A DNA stretch of 57,018 nt from Terriglobia bacterium (GTDB taxonomy: Bacteria > Acidobacteriota > Terriglobia > Acidiferrales > UBA7541): NCBI GenBank assembly GCA_020073375.1, contig JAIQFG010000020.1:1-57018 (forward strand), read 5' to 3'. The notes under the pieces were generated by a model, which was not told the origin of the DNA, made no database searches, and saw nothing but the letters and a program-made list of their open reading frames with translations. A program made the position numbers and the translations under genes. Of the stretch, positions 54,447-57,018 are shown piece after piece. The number at the start of each line of letters is the position of its first letter. The first letter of the stretch is position 1.

Positions 54447-56468
54447 TTACTGCTTTCCTATGACTTGGATGCCGCTTGGAGGGGGGGGAGGCCCTGCGGT
54501 TCCGCCCCCGGTCAGGGATAAGGGAACGATCTTGAGCGCGGAAATGAGCGCAAAATCCCCGGCAACGTGCCGGACCGCGAAGGACAGCGACCCGCTGGTC
54601 ACTGTCGCAGGCAGAGTAAAGTCCACCGGTTTGTTCATCCCGCCCGCGGCCGAATAAATGTCCACACTCGGGTAAACTATCTGTCCCTGAGCCTCCAGAT
54701 TCATCAGGCGAAAGCCGGCGGAAACGCCCTCAGTTTCGGCGAACTTCGCCGTGATCTGGTAGGTCCCGTTGGGCAGCGTGAAGTCGAATCGGATGTCGTT
54801 CCCGCTGAAACAGGCGATCTTATAGAGCGTGATGTCGGGCGTATTGGGCCAGGCGCCGCCATTGTCATAGGGATGGCAACCGTCGTCGCCTGATTCGGGT
54901 TGCCACACGTTCCCACCGGTGTCGATGTAGGCGTTCGGCTGGCCGGGAACCAGGAAAATGGTTCCCGCGGGAAACACGGTGAGCGTCATGGATGCGGCCA
55001 CGCCCGGGTCGGCCGCGGTGGTGGCGGTAATGGTGGAGGAGGTTGCCGATGCGGCGCTGGCCGGCGGCGTGTAGACACCGCTCGAAGTCAGATTTCCCAA
55101 CGCGGGGTTCATGCTCCAGTTCACACCGCGATTTGACGACCCGTTCACGAATGCAATCAACTGCTGCGCGGAAGTTCCCGCCTGAATATTCATGGAGTCC
55201 TTCGGCAATGTGATTGTCACTCCGGTAAGCACGACTTGCTGCTTCGCGCTCAGCGTGGGATTCGCAATGCTCGTGGCCACCACGGTTTCAGCGCCGGTGG
55301 TCATCCCGGAAGTGGGCGATATTTCGAGTCCGGATTCGTCCACCGCTTCAAAATTGGACGGCCCAATGCGCGCCGCGCTGATTTCGCTGAACGCCGCGCG
55401 GTAGGCCGCCGGCCAGCGCGTGTATTCCGGCTGCGTGGCCCAGCCCGTTCCGCCATCCGCCAGAATCAGTCCGTACTGCTTGAGCTGCGTGAGCAGGACT
55501 TGCGCGATGGGCGAGAAACTGGAAATGTTGAAGCCGGATTTCAGGCGGAACCGCGCGCCGTACGGAACCATACCGCCTCCCGCCGACGTCGTGGCCGTCG
55601 CCGGCCAGATATACGAATTGAATTTGATGTAGCCGTTCTGCAGCGTCATGCGCAGCGCGTGACGGATCGTGCCGCCGGCCGACAGGGCTTGCTCCAGTTC
55701 CTGCAGCCGCAACGTCAGCGGCATCACGTACAGTCCCGCGGCGTCCACGCCTCCGCCCTGCGTGTTCGGCAAATCGTACGTGGAACTGGCGTAGCGCACG
55801 CCGCTGGCAGCCGTACACGTCGACGCACCGGCGCTGGGGCAGTTCGCGTACGTCCCGGGAGGAACCAGGTTGTAAATCTCCTGAAAAATGCCGCTCGTCG
55901 TGTCGATGGCCAGCGTATGACGATCGCATCCCTGGCTCAGCAGCACCATCGCTCCGCATTCTACGCGCAATCCGGGCAGCGGCGGGACCTGGAAGGCGCC
56001 GTTGTTGCCCGGCGTGTACTCAAAAATTTCATTCGCCGTCGGCGTGGCACCGTTCACGTAGTTGATCGGAAACGAGATTTCATAACTGAAGGGAACTGCG
56101 CCTGCGCCGGCGATCCATTGCCCGGAGCTGGCATTCACCGGAAGGGAATCGATCCTCGTGTTGAAGATGTGATTGTTGGGCAGAACCTGAAATCCTCCGT
56201 ACGATTGCTGCGCTTTCAATGACGCTGGAGCGTGGTAGGTTCCGTCCGCGTCGATCGTTCCCGCGCATCCCGGGCAGGACCACGTGACCGGCACGTTGGC
56301 CGTGAACACAAATGTCGTTCCCTGGTTGACCACTGGTGCAGCCGAAGGCGTGATGGCCACCTGCGCGAATGCCGCCGAAGCGCCCCCAAAAAACACCAGC
56401 GCGCAAAGCTGAATTTTCATTCCGATCCGTTGACGGAGTTTCATTTTCATGATGTGCGGCGCGTACAT
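54447..56468 (-). CDS. Secreted protein with a BIG2-like and a malectin-like domain
   Basis: Predicted 673-aa exported protein. The start is uncertain (ATG at 56468, 56450 or 56420; all weak ribosome sites), and the signal segment is MKIQLCALVFFGGASAAFAQ. The N-terminus has an Ig-like start (ITPSAAPVVNQGTTFVFTAN) and a Cys-rich piece SCPGCAGTIDADGTYHAPAS. The middle (about residues 90-390) is an unrecognised domain, with SYEISFPINYVNG and RVECGAMVLLSQGCDRHTLA. A BIG2-like segment follows (VNWSMNPALGNLTSSGVYTP). The C-terminal region (about 515-650) is malectin-like: VWQPESGDDGCHPYDNGG, YQITAKFAETEGVSAGFRLM, SVDIYSAAGG, ending HVAGDFALISALKIVP. Malectin-type domains bind glucans or other sugars. 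A G8 run (54481-54488) encodes Pro near the C-terminus. Confidence 0.82.
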   Translation of the reverse strand: MYAPHIMKMKLRQRIGMKIQLCALVFFGGASAAFAQVAITPSAAPVVNQGTTFVFTANVPVTWSCPGCAGTIDADGTYHAPASLKAQQSYGGFQVLPNNHIFNTRIDSLPVNASSGQWIAGAGAVPFSYEISFPINYVNGATPTANEIFEYTPGNNGAFQVPPLPGLRVECGAMVLLSQGCDRHTLAIDTTSGIFQEIYNLVPPGTYANCPSAGASTCTAASGVRYASSTYDLPNTQGGGVDAAGLYVMPLTLRLQELEQALSAGGTIRHALRMTLQNGYIKFNSYIWPATATTSAGGGMVPYGARFRLKSGFNISSFSPIAQVLLTQLKQYGLILADGGTGWATQPEYTRWPAAYRAAFSEISAARIGPSNFEAVDESGLEISPTSGMTTGAETVVATSIANPTLSAKQQVVLTGVTITLPKDSMNIQAGTSAQQLIAFVNGSSNRGVNWSMNPALGNLTSSGVYTPPASAASATSSTITATTAADPGVAASMTLTVFPAGTIFLVPGQPNAYIDTGGNVWQPESGDDGCHPYDNGGAWPNTPDITLYKIACFSGNDIRFDFTLPNGTYQITAKFAETEGVSAGFRLMNLEAQGQIVYPSVDIYSAAGGMNKPVDFTLPATVTSGSLSFAVRHVAGDFALISALKIVPLSLTGGGTAGPPPPPSGIQVIGKQ

Positions 56469-56714
56469 GTTCGTTCCAGCCTGGGCCCCGTTGAGGTCAT
56501 TTCCGCGGCCATCGGCGGCTTCGTCTTCAGGAAATTGCTTTTCTCGAATTGCCGGCGCGCAACGTTGCGCCTGCCGCCCTTGACCGGCTAAGAAAATGGT
56601 ATTGCCACGCGGGCCTGCAGCGAACTGTCCGGAGGTACCGTTCTTCGCCGCAGTGCCGTCCCAAGAAATTCTGGCCGGATGAGCTCCCGCCAGCAGCAGA
56701 ATGTTTCGAAAAAT

Positions 56715-57018
56715 TCAGCCAGCTGTGCCAAAACGGCGCAGCATCAGCATTTTTCCTGGTATCGCCGGCGGCGTTATCACCGTCATCTCTCCGCTCAATC
56801 GCAGCCCCGCCTTCAAAATCCCCGCCTGCGACGGCAGATTTTCTTTCCGTGTTTTCATTAAGACCCGCCGTATGCCAGAGTCGTGCGCGACCTGCACGAT
56901 CTGCTGGATGGCGAACGGGTACAGTTTCCGTCCACGGTATCCAGGCAGGGTTTCCGATCCGGTGATCTCGGCTTCGTCCGCCTGCAGCGCTAGAAATTTC
57001 GGCCGTTCCAGCGCCACA
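56715..57018 (-). CDS. GNAT-family N-acetyltransferase, C-terminal part (5' end outside window)
   Basis: The frame enters from the right edge of the window, so the start codon is not seen. About 100 residues are visible. PGYRGRKLYPFAIQQIVQVA contains the acetyl-CoA pyrophosphate-binding loop (R-G-R-K form of the Q/RxxGxG/A signature) and its following helix. GIRRVLMKTRKENLPSQAGI matches the RimI-like helix-strand segment that contacts CoA. The end is short (MLMLRRFGTAG). The substrate is unknown. It is oriented like the upstream malectin-like gene but 246 bp away. Confidence 0.72.
   Translation of the reverse strand, partial: VALERPKFLALQADEAEITGSETLPGYRGRKLYPFAIQQIVQVAHDSGIRRVLMKTRKENLPSQAGILKAGLRLSGEMTVITPPAIPGKMLMLRRFGTAG

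Overview
The window reads as chromosomal DNA of a GC-rich, Gram-negative soil bacterium, most likely an Acidobacteriota member. That placement is inference from gene content: an Oar-like TonB receptor with an N-terminal carboxypeptidase-regulatory-like domain, very large secreted proteins built from SBBP, choice-of-anchor D, Ig-like (BIG2), LamG and IPT/TIG modules, many Tat or Sec exported redox enzymes, and several small c-type cytochromes. I see no rRNA, tRNA, CRISPR array, transposase, phage gene or origin.

Layout. (1) 1-6215, plus strand: 3' part of a TonB-dependent receptor, then two tandem secreted NHL-type propeller proteins. A 29-bp inverted repeat closes this block at 6282-6367. (2) 10678-6449, minus strand: a Tat-exported phytoene-desaturase-like FAD oxidoreductase, a pentaheme cytochrome and an alkaline-phosphatase-superfamily hydrolase, apparently one operon. 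(3) 10897-13988, plus strand: a SnoaL-like protein, a Tat-signalled thiamine-diphosphate enzyme and a monoheme cytochrome c. (4) 13997-19749: an MmgE/PrpD-family gene diverges from an acyl-CoA dehydrogenase / class III CoA-transferase / MaoC hydratase / OFA-type transporter cluster, which looks like a route for activating and degrading an imported organic acid. (5) 19775-24798: a methyltransferase (minus strand), then a PQQ alcohol dehydrogenase, an SDR, a cytochrome c and a small secreted protein (plus strand). (6) 25165-48038, minus strand: two giant exported proteins (about 2,727 and 3,904 aa) flanking a small Lys-rich protein and a tannase/feruloyl-esterase-family hydrolase. The larger giant carries 17 IPT/TIG repeats with a period of about 270 bp. 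(7) 48426-57018, minus strand: a beta-lactamase-fold protein whose three catalytic motifs are all degraded, an RND efflux pair (adaptor and permease), a secreted protein with a malectin-like domain, and a truncated GNAT acetyltransferase.

How the parts may work together: much of the window is devoted to the periplasm and cell surface. Exported flavin, TPP and PQQ oxidases sit next to c-type cytochromes that could take their electrons. The giant proteins are probably adhesive or matrix components. The observations I rate highest are the exported TPP enzyme paired with cytochrome c, the predicted catalytically dead beta-lactamase homologue, the divergent PrpD and acyl-CoA cluster, and the C-terminal helical hairpin with an embedded lipobox-like cysteine in the 3,904-aa protein. 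All function calls come from reading motifs by eye; no database search was run.
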